Of a stretch of DNA of 64,000 bases, positions 25,310 through 33,624 are shown one piece after another. The stretch is from the NCBI RefSeq assembly GCF_024320865.1, contig NZ_JANDBD010000009.1:164607-228606 (forward strand). The letters run 5' to 3'. The position numbers were made by a program, and so were the translations under genes. This DNA is from Mycolicibacterium arenosum. GTDB lineage: Bacteria > Actinomycetota > Actinomycetes > Mycobacteriales > Mycobacteriaceae. The notes under the pieces are model-generated. The model was not told where the DNA came from and did no database searches. It was given only the letters and a program-made list of their open reading frames with translations. How positions within the stretch are numbered: position 1 is the stretch's first letter; each line of letters begins with the position of its first letter.

Positions 25310-25480
25310 CTAACACCGCGTCAGTTCCCTGTCCACGATCACCACGTCGTATGGGCGGACGTGGGTTGCCGGTTTCGCGCCCACCGTTGCCAGCAGTGCG
25401 GTCGCAACCGGGCTGAATCTGGTCAACACCTGGTCAGCGATGCCGCCGCCGAGCTGGTAGCCCGCCTCGAGGATCGACAT
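25310..25480 (-). CDS. Small protein of 56 residues with strong ribosome-binding site
   Basis: Open frame MSILEAGYQLGGGIADQVLT..., ending VIVDRELTRC. The ATG at 25480 is 5 nt after a perfect AAGGAG (25486-25491, minus strand), one of the best ribosome-binding sites in the window. The stop is 22 bp before the strong terminator. Mixed hydrophobic and polar composition with one short hydrophobic stretch (FSPVATALLATVGA); one Cys at the C-terminus. Not recognised. A perfect inverted repeat at 25507-25523 may control it. Confidence 0.6.
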   Translation of the reverse strand: MSILEAGYQLGGGIADQVLTRFSPVATALLATVGAKPATHVRPYDVVIVDRELTRC

Positions 25481-25506
25481 GGCTTCTCCTTAATTCGCTA
25501 GCTTCT

Positions 25507-25523
25507 GCAAGCACAACGCTTGC
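25507..25523. promoter_or_regulatory. Perfect inverted repeat, candidate operator
   Basis: GCAAGC (25507-25512), ACAAC spacer, GCTTGC (25518-25523). It lies 15 bp upstream of the ribosome-binding site of the small minus-strand gene and ~90 bp before the MBL-fold gene, so it could act on either promoter. Confidence 0.35.
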
Positions 25524-25601
25524 TGTTGGCAGCAAAATGCCCGATTTCCGGCGAGCTAGGCACAGTGTGATCCGTTGCACTGCAGCAAACGCTGGGTCGG
25601 T

Positions 25602-25607
25602 TAGCCT
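25602..25607 (+). promoter_or_regulatory. -10 box of a probable leaderless promoter (MBL-fold gene)
   Basis: TAGCCT ends 6 nt before GTG 25614, and no Shine-Dalgarno is present. Confidence 0.45.
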
Positions 25608-25613
25608 GTCGAC

Positions 25614-26708
25614 GTGCATTGCAGTTGCCCCGGTGAGGGCGGGTTGTCGCGGCGGTCACTGTTGACGGCGTCCGTGGCCGCTGTCGCCGGAGGAGCGGCA
25701 CTGGCCGCGGCGCCCGCCGGCTCCGCCGACCCGACGATGCCGCGACCGCTGCCGGAGAACGCTCTGGTCACGCTCGGGGTGCAGGCCGGACCCCCGCCGG
25801 TGCCCCACCGCACGGGCATCTCGTCGACGTTGAAGATCGGCGGTGATCTCTATCAGATCGACTGCGGCCTGGGTTCGCTCAACGCCTTCGCCAACGCGGG
25901 CTTCACGTTCGACGGCCTCAAGAGCATGTTCATCACCCACCTGCACACCGATCACATGGTCGACTACTGGAGCTTCTTCCTGTCCGGTGGCTACACCGCC
26001 GCGAAGGGCAAGGCACCCGTCAGCGTGTTCGGTCCGGGTTCCGCGGGGGGGCTGCCGCCGAGTCGGGTGGGCGGCACCGATCCCGCGACCATCGACCCCG
26101 CCGCCCCCACCCCCGGCTTGGCCGCGACCACTCGGGCGCTGCAGCAGGCGTTCGCCTACACCAACAACATCTTCATTCGCGACATGGGCACCGACGACAT
26201 CGAAGGACTGATCGACGTCGTGGAGATCGCGGTGCCGCCGGGCTCGAGCTACCTCGACCGGGCACCGGCGACCGCGCCCTTCCCCGTGACGGCGGACGAC
26301 AACGTCACCGTCACGGCGACACTGGTATCCCACTACGACGTCTACCCGGCATTCGCTTTCCGGTTCGATCTGAAGAAATCCGGTGTCTCCGTGACGTTCT
26401 CGGGCGATACGACGAAATCCGACAACCTGATCGCGCTGGCGAAGGACACCGACATCCTGGTGCACGAGGCGCAGTTCAGTCTCGACGACGCTTACTACGG
26501 CAACAGGTTCCCGCCCGGTTACCTGGTCAGGTCGCACACGTCGGCTGTGCAGGTCGGCGAGGTCGCCGCGGCGGCCAATGCCGGGCAGGTGATCCTGAGC
26601 CACTACGAGCCCACGGACCTGCCCGACTCGGAATGGCAGAAGGCCATCGGCCAGAACTACTCGGGGCGGCTCACGGTGGCCCGCGACGGTCAGGTGTTCG
26701 AACTCTAG
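25614..26708 (+). CDS. Tat-exported metallo-beta-lactamase-fold hydrolase
   Basis: Protein of 364 residues. It carries a twin-arginine signal (LSRRSLLTASVAAVAGG, about residues 11-30), so it should be exported folded. The MBL fold shows the zinc motif HLHTDH, a distal FSGDTTKSDN with the bridging Asp, a VHEAQF strand and the last His in LSHYEP. The layout is that of RNase Z/arylsulfatase-like MBL proteins rather than beta-lactamases. Substrate unknown. It overlaps the convergent amidohydrolase by four bases. Confidence 0.85.
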   Translation: MHCSCPGEGGLSRRSLLTASVAAVAGGAALAAAPAGSADPTMPRPLPENALVTLGVQAGPPPVPHRTGISSTLKIGGDLYQIDCGLGSLNAFANAGFTFDGLKSMFITHLHTDHMVDYWSFFLSGGYTAAKGKAPVSVFGPGSAGGLPPSRVGGTDPATIDPAAPTPGLAATTRALQQAFAYTNNIFIRDMGTDDIEGLIDVVEIAVPPGSSYLDRAPATAPFPVTADDNVTVTATLVSHYDVYPAFAFRFDLKKSGVSVTFSGDTTKSDNLIALAKDTDILVHEAQFSLDDAYYGNRFPPGYLVRSHTSAVQVGEVAAAANAGQVILSHYEPTDLPDSEWQKAIGQNYSGRLTVARDGQVFEL

Positions 26709-27697
26709 CGGCCGATCACGTCCGGGATCCGCGCACCGAAGAGATGAATCGCGTTCTCGGAGGCCACTTTTCGACGCGTTGCGTCGTCCATCGGATAGGA
26801 CGCCATGAACTCCGCGCCGGTCCCGTTGTCGTCCATCGGGTAGTCGACCGAGAACATCACCCGATCCGCGCCCATCACCTCGAGCGTGCACGCGAACGCC
26901 GGCGGGCAGAAGTTGCCGCTAGTCGTGACGTGCACGTTGCTCTTCAGATACTCCGACGGCAGGTGCTTCAGCCCCCTGCTCGAAGCGCCGCTGCCGCCGA
27001 GCCCGTAGTACCGGTCGATCCGGTACGCGGCGAACGGCAACATCTCGCCGAGGTGGCCGATGATGAGCTGCAGTCCGGGGAACCTGTCGAACACTCCGGA
27101 GTAGATGAGCCGCAGAACGTGAGTGCCCGCTTCGGCGGCGAACCCCCACGAGGCGAGGTGCAGGCCGTCGTCCACGTACGGCGCGAACCACGCGTCCATC
27201 ACCGCTGGATGCGGCGTCGTCGGATGCAGGTAGATCGGCGCGGACGTCGCCTCGGCGATCGCGAAGAGGGGCTCGTACGCCGGGTCGTCGAGGTAGCGGC
27301 CCTGAGAGTGCCCGTTGATCAGGGCGCCGACCAGCCCCAGTTCGGTGACCGCGCGCTCGAGTTCGGCCGCCGCCGCGTCGGGGTCCTGCGTCGCCAGGGT
27401 GGCGAACCCCCCGAATCGGCGCGGGTTCGCGCGCACCGTCTCGGCCAGGTCGTCGTTGGCCCGGCGGGCCAAGTCGACCGCCAGCGCGGTGTCGGACTCC
27501 TCCTGCACCCCCGGATCGAACAACGACAGGATCTGGAAGTCGATGCCTGCGGCGTCCATCTGCTCGAGACGGAGCGGCCCCCGGTCGTACAACCTGTCGT
27601 AGCCGACGGGGTTGTGGGTGCGCAGCCACGTGGCCACGACGTTGTCGGCACTGGCCGGATCCCAGGCGTAATGCTCCTCGAGTGCGATCAGCGTCAT
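26705..27697 (-). CDS. Amidohydrolase-2 family (ACMSD/gamma-resorcylate decarboxylase-like)
   Basis: TIM-barrel enzyme of 330 residues. It starts MTLIALEEHYAW, where E-E-H stands at the metal-binding first strand. Other ligands are in PIYLHPTTPH, LIIGHLGEMLPF and the final SVDYPMDDN Asp. Family members decarboxylate or hydrolyse aromatic acids using one metal. The start is supported by a TAAGGT box 7 nt upstream, giving a leaderless message divergent from the hot-dog dehydratase gene. Specific substrate unknown. Confidence 0.85.
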   Translation of the reverse strand: MTLIALEEHYAWDPASADNVVATWLRTHNPVGYDRLYDRGPLRLEQMDAAGIDFQILSLFDPGVQEESDTALAVDLARRANDDLAETVRANPRRFGGFATLATQDPDAAAAELERAVTELGLVGALINGHSQGRYLDDPAYEPLFAIAEATSAPIYLHPTTPHPAVMDAWFAPYVDDGLHLASWGFAAEAGTHVLRLIYSGVFDRFPGLQLIIGHLGEMLPFAAYRIDRYYGLGGSGASSRGLKHLPSEYLKSNVHVTTSGNFCPPAFACTLEVMGADRVMFSVDYPMDDNGTGAEFMASYPMDDATRRKVASENAIHLFGARIPDVIGR

Positions 27698-27704
27698 GGC
27701 TGCG

Positions 27705-27710
27705 ACCTTA
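27705..27710 (-). promoter_or_regulatory. -10 box of a probable leaderless promoter (amidohydrolase)
   Basis: On the minus strand TAAGGT ends 7 nt before ATG 27697. Confidence 0.45.
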
Positions 27711-27752
27711 GCTGCGCGCCTGCGTCGTGGGGGCGTGCCCGACCCCACCCGT

Positions 27753-27758
27753 TACTGT
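27753..27758 (+). promoter_or_regulatory. -10 box of a probable leaderless promoter (double hot-dog dehydratase)
   Basis: TACTGT ends 6 nt before GTG 27765. Together with 27705-27710 it makes a back-to-back leaderless promoter pair within 67 bp. Confidence 0.45.
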
Positions 27759-27764
27759 GCTGGG

Positions 27765-28796
27765 GTGACCGAACCAGGAGACTCGTCGCCGCTCGAAGCA
27801 CGGGTCGGCCATTACTACCGGATGGACGGCACCTACCTCGTCGGCCGCGAGAAGCTGCGCGAGTACGCCCGCGCCGTGCAGGACTACCACCCCGCGCACT
27901 GGGACGTCGCCGCCGCCGCTGAGTTGGGCTATTCGGACGTCGTCGCGCCGTTGACGTTCACCTCGACCCCCGGCATGCAGTGCAACCGCCGGATGTTCGA
28001 GTCGATCGTCGTCGGCTACGACACGTACCTGCAGACCGAGGAGGTCTTCGAGCAGCACCGGCCGATCGTGGCGGGCGACGAGTTGCTCATCGACGTCGAA
28101 CTGACCGCGGTGCGCCGGACGGCGGGCCGCGACTTCATCACCGTCACCAACACCTTCACCGACACCGCGGGCGAGCGGGTGCACACCCTGCACACCACCG
28201 TCGTCGGCGTCACCGCGGAGGACATCGACGCCGGAGTCAAGACGGCCGTGCAGGCCGCGATGATGCACGACATGAACATCCTCGACATCCCCGGCTCGGA
28301 CGGGGCGTACGAGAAGGAGGTCCGCCCCGCCGGCGAGATCCGCATCGCCGACGGCGGTCTGACGAGGACGCCGGGAACGCCGTCGTTCGACGACGTCAAG
28401 GTCGGTGACGAGCTGGCGGTGCGCCACACCACGCTGTCCAGGGGCGACCTGGTGAACTACGCGGGCGTGGCGGGCGACGCCAACCCGATCCACTGGGACG
28501 AGGACATCGCCAAGCTGGCCGGCCTCCCCGACGTGATCGCCCACGGCATGCTGACGATGGGCCTCGGCGCCGGTTTCGCGTCGGCGTGGTCCGGCGACCC
28601 CGGCGCTGCGACCCGGTACACGATCCGGCTGAGCGCACCCGCGATCGTGTCGGCCAAGGGTGGCGCGGACATCGAATTCAGCGGCAAGATCAAGTCGCTG
28701 GACCCGGCGACCCGCTCCGGTGTCGTCATCGTGGGCGCGAAGTCCGAGGGCAAGAAGATCTTCGGGCTCGCGACGCTGAACGTGCGCTTCCGCTAG
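27765..28796 (+). CDS. Double hot-dog MaoC dehydratase (HadA-HadB-like fusion)
   Basis: Protein of 343 residues made of two hot-dog domains. The first half (~12-160) is HadA-like (YRMDGTYLVGREKLREYARAV, VAPLTFTSTPG, EQHRPIVAGDELLIDVEL). The second half (~210-343) is HadB/MaoC-like with the active hydratase motif YAGVAGDANPIHWDEDIAK (D..N..H) and AHGMLTMGLGAGF. So a non-catalytic and a catalytic subunit are fused, giving a (3R)-hydroxyacyl thioester dehydratase. It may work in fatty-acid elongation or beta-oxidation of unusual chains. GTG 27765 fits a leaderless start. Confidence 0.85.
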   Translation: MTEPGDSSPLEARVGHYYRMDGTYLVGREKLREYARAVQDYHPAHWDVAAAAELGYSDVVAPLTFTSTPGMQCNRRMFESIVVGYDTYLQTEEVFEQHRPIVAGDELLIDVELTAVRRTAGRDFITVTNTFTDTAGERVHTLHTTVVGVTAEDIDAGVKTAVQAAMMHDMNILDIPGSDGAYEKEVRPAGEIRIADGGLTRTPGTPSFDDVKVGDELAVRHTTLSRGDLVNYAGVAGDANPIHWDEDIAKLAGLPDVIAHGMLTMGLGAGFASAWSGDPGAATRYTIRLSAPAIVSAKGGADIEFSGKIKSLDPATRSGVVIVGAKSEGKKIFGLATLNVRFR

Positions 28797-28799
28797 TGC

Positions 28800-30593
28800 T
28801 CAGGCGTCCGACCCGCTAGCCCCTCCGGGGCTCCCGCCGTCGCCGCCGGATCCACCGGTGGCCGGTCCGTTCGAGGCCGCCGGTCCCCCGGATCCCCCGT
28901 CGCCGCCGTTCCCCGCGGCCAGTCCGCCGTTGCCACCGTCGCCGCCGTCGCCTCCCAGCGCGGTATCGCCGCCACCAGCCAGGCCACCGGCACCCCCATC
29001 GCCGCCGTCACCGACACCCAGCACGTCGCCGCCGCGGCCACCGGCGCCGCCCACGACCTGACCGCCGTTCGACTGGGCGATCGAACCGCCACCCCCGGCG
29101 CCACCGGTCCCGTACAGGCCGGCGTTGCCGCCGTCACCGCCATCGCCACCGAGTGCGGATCCGTTCGCGCCCGCAGCGAACTGGCCGGTGCCGCCGTCGC
29201 CGCCGTTTCCGGAGAGCACGCCGCCGTTGCCGCCGTCGCCGCCGAGCCCCGACTGGACCGTGCCGGTGCCCGCCTCGGATGCGGCCGATGCTCCGCCCCC
29301 TCTGCCGCCCGCACCGCCGTCGCCTGTCAGCGCCACCGACCCGCCGGTTCCGCCGTCACCCGCCGTCACGCCGCCGTCGCCGGTGGCGATGCCGGCGTCA
29401 CCACCCGCACCGCCGTTGCCCGACAACGTGTTTCCACCGTCGCCACCCGACCCGGACACGGCGCCCGCCGGGGCTGAGGCCACCTCGCCCGCACCGCCGC
29501 TGCCCCCGTCACCGTTGATCGCGTTGCCGCCGGCGCCGCCGTCGCCCGCGGTCGCCAGCCCCGTATTCGACGTGGCCCGGCCGCCCGCTCCGCCGTCGCC
29601 ACCGTCGCCGCCTGCCAGTCCCCCGCTGCCTCCGCTGCCACCGCTGCCGCCCCGTGCGTCGCCTCCGCTTCCGGCGAGCCCGCCGGTACCGCCGTCGCCA
29701 CCGGTACCGAGGCCGAGCACACTGCCTCCGGAGCCCCCGTTCCCGCCGGTCGCGGAACCGTTCGCCTGCACGATCGACGCGCTGCCGCCGTTGCCCGCCT
29801 CACCGAAGAAGCCCGCGTTGCCGCCGTCGCCGCCGTCCCCGCCCACCGCGGGTCCGTTACCGCCGGCGGCGAACTGACCGCTACCACCGAGACCGCCGTT
29901 CCCCACCAGCAGGCCGCCGTTACCGCCGTCACCGCCATCGCCGGATCGCACCGGGGTAGTCGCGTCGCCGCTCGCCGCGCTGGCGCCGCCACCCCTGCCG
30001 CCGGCTCCGCCGTTGCCGATCAGCAGAGCGCCGCCGCCCCGTCCGCCCGAGCCCGCTAGCGCCGCCCCGTCGACGCCGAGCGCGTCGCCGCCCGCGCCAC
30101 CGTCTCCGCCGTTGCCGATCAATCCCGCGCGGCCGCCGTTGCCGCCGTTCTGCCCCGGCGCGCCGGTACCCCCGGCACCGCCATTGCCCAGCAGGAGGCC
30201 CGCCCGGCCGCCATCGCGGCCCGCCGCGCCCTGTGCGCCGTTGCCGATCAGCAATCCGGCGTCGGGATGTTCGGCGGTCCCGTTGCTGACGAAGACGGCG
30301 ATGAGCGCGCTGATGAGGTCGGGACCGCCGGGGGCGGCGATCGCGCTCGGTCCGGCAATCGTCGACGAGAGCTGCGCCGCACTCAGTTTGGGCGGTGTGA
30401 GACCAGAACTGGACGACCCGTGCAGTCCGGTGCACAGAAGGTCGACGCACGGCGCGGGACTCTCGAGTTCCGAATCCGTGGAGGCCAGGCGAACCGTTGG
30501 GGACGAGGCGGGTTCGGCGAGTGCTCCCACCCACAGACCGACTCCGACCGCGATGATCCCGGCAGTCACTGCGGGACGGACGACATCGGCCAT
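28800..30593 (-). CDS. PGRS-type glycine-rich secreted protein lacking a PE domain
   Basis: Protein of 597 residues. The first ~30 residues form a signal or anchor (VTAGIIAVGVGLWVGALA). Residues ~30-115 are unique sequence with a Cys pair (CVDLLCTG). From ~116 on (GLLIGNGAQGAAGRDGGRAG) the protein is built of GGxGG units such as GNGGAGGTG and GGDGGNGG, the PGRS pattern of PE_PGRS proteins. The typical PE domain (~100 residues with PE near the start) is absent, so export should use the N-terminal signal rather than the PE route. Start ATG follows GGGGGAG. PGRS repeats form calcium-binding or polyglycine-like surface layers; the role here is unknown. Codon content is strongly biased by the repeats. 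Confidence 0.82.
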   Translation of the reverse strand: MADVVRPAVTAGIIAVGVGLWVGALAEPASSPTVRLASTDSELESPAPCVDLLCTGLHGSSSSGLTPPKLSAAQLSSTIAGPSAIAAPGGPDLISALIAVFVSNGTAEHPDAGLLIGNGAQGAAGRDGGRAGLLLGNGGAGGTGAPGQNGGNGGRAGLIGNGGDGGAGGDALGVDGAALAGSGGRGGGALLIGNGGAGGRGGGASAASGDATTPVRSGDGGDGGNGGLLVGNGGLGGSGQFAAGGNGPAVGGDGGDGGNAGFFGEAGNGGSASIVQANGSATGGNGGSGGSVLGLGTGGDGGTGGLAGSGGDARGGSGGSGGSGGLAGGDGGDGGAGGRATSNTGLATAGDGGAGGNAINGDGGSGGAGEVASAPAGAVSGSGGDGGNTLSGNGGAGGDAGIATGDGGVTAGDGGTGGSVALTGDGGAGGRGGGASAASEAGTGTVQSGLGGDGGNGGVLSGNGGDGGTGQFAAGANGSALGGDGGDGGNAGLYGTGGAGGGGSIAQSNGGQVVGGAGGRGGDVLGVGDGGDGGAGGLAGGGDTALGGDGGDGGNGGLAAGNGGDGGSGGPAASNGPATGGSGGDGGSPGGASGSDA

Positions 30594-30695
30594 GAACACT
30601 CCCCCTGCGGATGTACCGACGACAACGGCACGAGGCCCGCATATCATGGCGTTCGACCGGTCGCTGCCGATTTACAGGTGAGGAACGGAGCCGGG

Positions 30696-32060
30696 ATGAG
30701 CACAGCCGAGTACGACCGCCTTCGCGCCGCTCACCTCAGCGCCGTGCAGGGGGCTCTGGACGATCATGTGAACCGCCTCGACTGGTCCGCGGAGCGGATC
30801 CGCGAGCACCGCGACTCGCGGTTGCGCTCGTTGCTCGGCTACGCCCGCGAACGCTCCATGTTCTACCGAGAGCGCTTGCGCGGTATCGACGTCGACGCGG
30901 TGACCGTCGCCGACCTGGGATCGATTCCGATGCTCACGAAGGCCGAGGCGCAGGGCGACTGGGACGCGATCGTCACGACGCCGGGTCTAGATCGCGCAGG
31001 TGCGGAACGCATTCTGTCCGAACAGGATTGGTTCTCGTACACGCCCGGCGACCAGCAGGTGTTCAGCTCGGGTGGTTCCAGCGGCGTTCGCGGCGTGTAC
31101 GTGTGGGATTGGGATTTCTTCATCACCGCCGCATGCCTCGCGTGGCGTGTGCAGGCGGGCGCCGAGCGCGGTGGCGCCGTGCCGAACGCGCGACTGGCGG
31201 TGCTGACGGCCGGCGTGCCACCGCACGCCAGCACACCGTTGTTCGCGGTACCGACCAGTCGCGGTATGGACATCGCGGTCATCGAAGCGGGCGCGCCCTT
31301 CGACGACGTCCTCGCCGCCGTAGCCGCGTACGACCCCACCCACCTGGTGGGCTATCCCAGCGTCATCGGGCGACTGGCTCGCGCCGCGCTGGCCGGCGAC
31401 CTCGGGATCCGACCCGTGCGGGTCAGCACCAACTCGGAACCGCTGCTTCCCGAGGACCGTGATGCGATCGTCGGGGCCTGGAACTGCCCGCTGCACAACC
31501 TCTGGGGATCAACGGAACTCGGCGTTCAGGCGGTTGGCTGCGGCCGCGGGTCCGGCCTGCACATCTGCGAGGACGAGGTGATCCTCGAACGTGTCGACGC
31601 CAGCGGCGGGCCGGTGCCGGACGACGAACCGGCGGCTCGGACCTTGGCCACCGGCTTGTCGAACCGCACGTTCCCCTTCATCCGGTACGACCTCGGGGAC
31701 GAGATCACGATGTTGCAGGAGCCGTGTGCGTGCGGGAGCGCCTTCGCGCGGGTCGCCGACGTCAGTGGACGGCACGACGACGACTTCGCCTACGGGCCGA
31801 ACACGGTGCCCGCCAGCGCCTTCCGGCACGTGCTCGGGACCGATCCGCGCATCGTCGAATACCAGGTGCGTCAAACGGAGCGCGGAGCGGACGTCCTCGT
31901 GGTCGCGGACTCCGACGTGCGAGCGCTCGGTGCGGCGTTGGTCGAGGCGATGCAGCGCTACGGCGTCACCCACCCGACGGTGCGGGTACGCGGCGTCGAC
32001 ACCATCGACCGGAACGAGGCCAGCGGGAAGCTCAAGCGCTTCGTCCGGCTCGTCCCCTAG
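30696..32060 (+). CDS. PaaK-like AMP-forming CoA ligase
   Basis: Adenylate-forming enzyme of 454 residues of the phenylacetate-CoA ligase family. It shows ARERSMFYRERL, SIPMLTKAEAQ (the PaaK LP..K..), FSSGGSSGVRGVY as the P-loop-like A3 motif, NLWGSTELG as A5, and FIRYDLGDE as A7. The C-terminal catalytic Lys is in EASGKLKRFV. Family members activate aryl or other carboxylic acids, but the acyl substrate cannot be set. ATG 30696 follows GGAACGGAG. It is divergent from the PGRS gene with 102 bp between. Confidence 0.82.
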   Translation: MSTAEYDRLRAAHLSAVQGALDDHVNRLDWSAERIREHRDSRLRSLLGYARERSMFYRERLRGIDVDAVTVADLGSIPMLTKAEAQGDWDAIVTTPGLDRAGAERILSEQDWFSYTPGDQQVFSSGGSSGVRGVYVWDWDFFITAACLAWRVQAGAERGGAVPNARLAVLTAGVPPHASTPLFAVPTSRGMDIAVIEAGAPFDDVLAAVAAYDPTHLVGYPSVIGRLARAALAGDLGIRPVRVSTNSEPLLPEDRDAIVGAWNCPLHNLWGSTELGVQAVGCGRGSGLHICEDEVILERVDASGGPVPDDEPAARTLATGLSNRTFPFIRYDLGDEITMLQEPCACGSAFARVADVSGRHDDDFAYGPNTVPASAFRHVLGTDPRIVEYQVRQTERGADVLVVADSDVRALGAALVEAMQRYGVTHPTVRVRGVDTIDRNEASGKLKRFVRLVP

Positions 32061-32326
32061 ATGGCACCCGGCGAACCCGGCGTGCTCAGCCCGCCGTCGA
32101 TGTTCGGCACCATCGACGGTTCCTGCGCCGCTTCGAGGCCCGCCTCGGTGCTCGCGTCGGGGCCGAACTCCTGGCTGGCGGATTCGTCCCACGCACCACC
32201 GGCGCACATCGGGTGCAGGAACCCGAAGTGGTCGCACCCGGGGTCGGCGCCCGCGGTCGCCGCCGTACCGGCCCATGCCGACCCGGCAATCGCCGCCACT
32301 ACACATGCCCTGGTGATTATCCGCAT
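32057..32326 (-). CDS. Small secreted protein
   Basis: Protein of 89 residues with a clear signal peptide (MRIITRACVVAAIAGSAW..., cleavage near ATAGA-DPG). The mature part has two Cys (GCDHFGFLHPMCAGG) probably forming a disulfide, then an acidic tail. ATG 32326 is preferred because TAGGGT stands 6 nt before it. Its stop and that of the PaaK-like gene share the palindrome CTAG. Function unknown; small exported Cys-pair proteins of this type are common in mycobacteria. Confidence 0.65.
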   Translation of the reverse strand: MRIITRACVVAAIAGSAWAGTAATAGADPGCDHFGFLHPMCAGGAWDESASQEFGPDASTEAGLEAAQEPSMVPNIDGGLSTPGSPGAI

Positions 32327-32332
32327 CGGCAA

Positions 32333-32338
32333 ACCCTA
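32333..32338 (-). promoter_or_regulatory. -10 box of a probable leaderless promoter (small secreted protein)
   Basis: On the minus strand TAGGGT ends 6 nt before ATG 32326. Confidence 0.4.
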
Positions 32339-32385
32339 TCGTCGGCGCGGCGCACGCGTGCGGGAATATCCTCCCCCCGACGCTG

Positions 32386-33594
32386 TTGGGTAACCAGGTG
32401 GTGGCATTCGACGGTGCGCTCGACGGCGGACAGCGCTGGGCGTACTCGTTGCTCCTCGTGCTCAGCGGCGTCGCGCTCGGCGTGTCGGGCGTACCCGCCC
32501 CCCTCTACGGGATCTACGAGACCACCTGGAATCTGTCGCCCCTGGCGACCACCGTCGTCTTCGCGGTGTACGCCGTCGCCGCACTCGCGGCGGTCCTCGT
32601 GTCCGGCCGGATCTCCGACGTCGTGGGGCGCAAGCCGGTACTGCTGGCCGCGCTGGTGGCGCTGCTGATCGGCCTCGGCGTTTTCCTGATCGCCGACAAC
32701 ATGGCGCTGCTCCTGCTCGCGCGCGCCATCCACGGCGCCGCGGTGGGTTCGATCGTGGTCGCGGGTGCGGCGGCGCTGCTGGATCTGCGGCCCGACCACG
32801 GCGTCCGCGCCGGCCAGCACAGCGGCGTCGCGTTCAACGTCGGCATGACCGTGGCCATCTTCGGGTCGGCGCTGCTGGCCCAGTACGCCCCGCACCCCCT
32901 GCGGACGCCGTACGCCGTCGTCGCGGTGATCTGTCTGATCGTGGGCGTCGGCGTGCTCGCCCTGGACGAGCCGCACACCGCCCGCTCGGACGGCCCGATT
33001 CGCATCGCGAAGCCCGCGGTGCCCGCCGAGATCCGCGGCGACTTCTGATTCTCCGCGCTAGGTGCGATGGCGTCGTGGTCGGTACTCGGCGTGCTGCTGT
33101 CGCTGTATCCGTCGCTGGCCGCGCGTCAGACCCACATCGACAACCTGGTCTTCGGCGGCGCCGTCGTCGTCGCCACCACGGCGTTCGCCGCCGCGCTGGC
33201 CCAACTGGCCGCGACCCGCGTCCCCGCCCGCTACTCGGCGATCATCGGCGACGCCGGCATGGCAGTCGCGCTGGTTCTGACGATTCCGGTGCTGCTGACC
33301 CATCAGTGGCAGCTCGTCTTCGTGGCCGCCGCACTGCTGGGGGCGACGTTCGGGCTCGGCTTCGGCGGCTCGCTGCGGCACCTGTCCGACGTGGTGCCCG
33401 CCGGGCGGCGCGGCGAGACGATGTCGGCGTTCTACCTGCTGGCGTACTCGGCGATGGCGGTGCCCACGCTGATCGCGGGCTGGGCGGCGACGGAGTGGGA
33501 GCTGGCCGCGGTGTTCCCGTGGTTCGCGGGCGTCGTGGCGGCGGCCTGTCTGGGCGCCGCGGTGGCGGGCCTGCGCAGCATTCGCGCCACGTAG
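32386..33594 (+). pseudogene. MFS transporter interrupted by an in-frame TGA
   Basis: Two frames that are in the same phase encode the halves of one 12-segment MFS permease of about 400 residues. The N-half has six segments and motif A GRISDVVGRKPVL. It stops at TGA 33046-33048 (..EIRGDF*), and the frame reopens at once (FSALGAMASWSVLGVLLSLYP), giving six more segments to 33594. A single change of CGA to TGA would explain this, since an Arg at that site restores the protein. It is either a recent nonsense mutation, a sequencing error, or, less likely, read-through. Start could be TTG 32386 or GTG 32398/32401. Substrate unknown. Confidence 0.8.
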
Positions 33595-33610
33595 CCCGCG
33601 GAGGGAGTCG

Positions 33611-33616
33611 TACGCT
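33611..33616 (+). promoter_or_regulatory. -10-like box before the hydrolase-LuxR gene
   Basis: TACGCT ends 8 nt before ATG 33625, giving a leaderless or nearly leaderless message. No Shine-Dalgarno is visible. Confidence 0.35.
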
Positions 33617-33624
33617 CTGAAGCG

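Noticed and set aside
25434-25619. Minus-strand frame of 61 codons
   Set aside because: It overlaps, in another frame, the 56-codon gene that has a perfect ribosome-binding site, and has no start signal of its own.
28800-30250. Possible CRISPR or non-coding tandem array
   Set aside because: The repeats are degenerate, stay in one reading frame and encode the GGxGG pattern; there are no unique spacers of constant length.
28858-30681. Pro-rich plus-strand frames opposite the PGRS gene
   Set aside because: The complement of Gly codons gives Pro codons, so long Pro-rich frames are expected by chance here.
32386-33594. Two separate six-TM transporter genes
   Set aside because: Both halves are in the same frame and together match one 12-TM MFS protein; the stop alone divides them.
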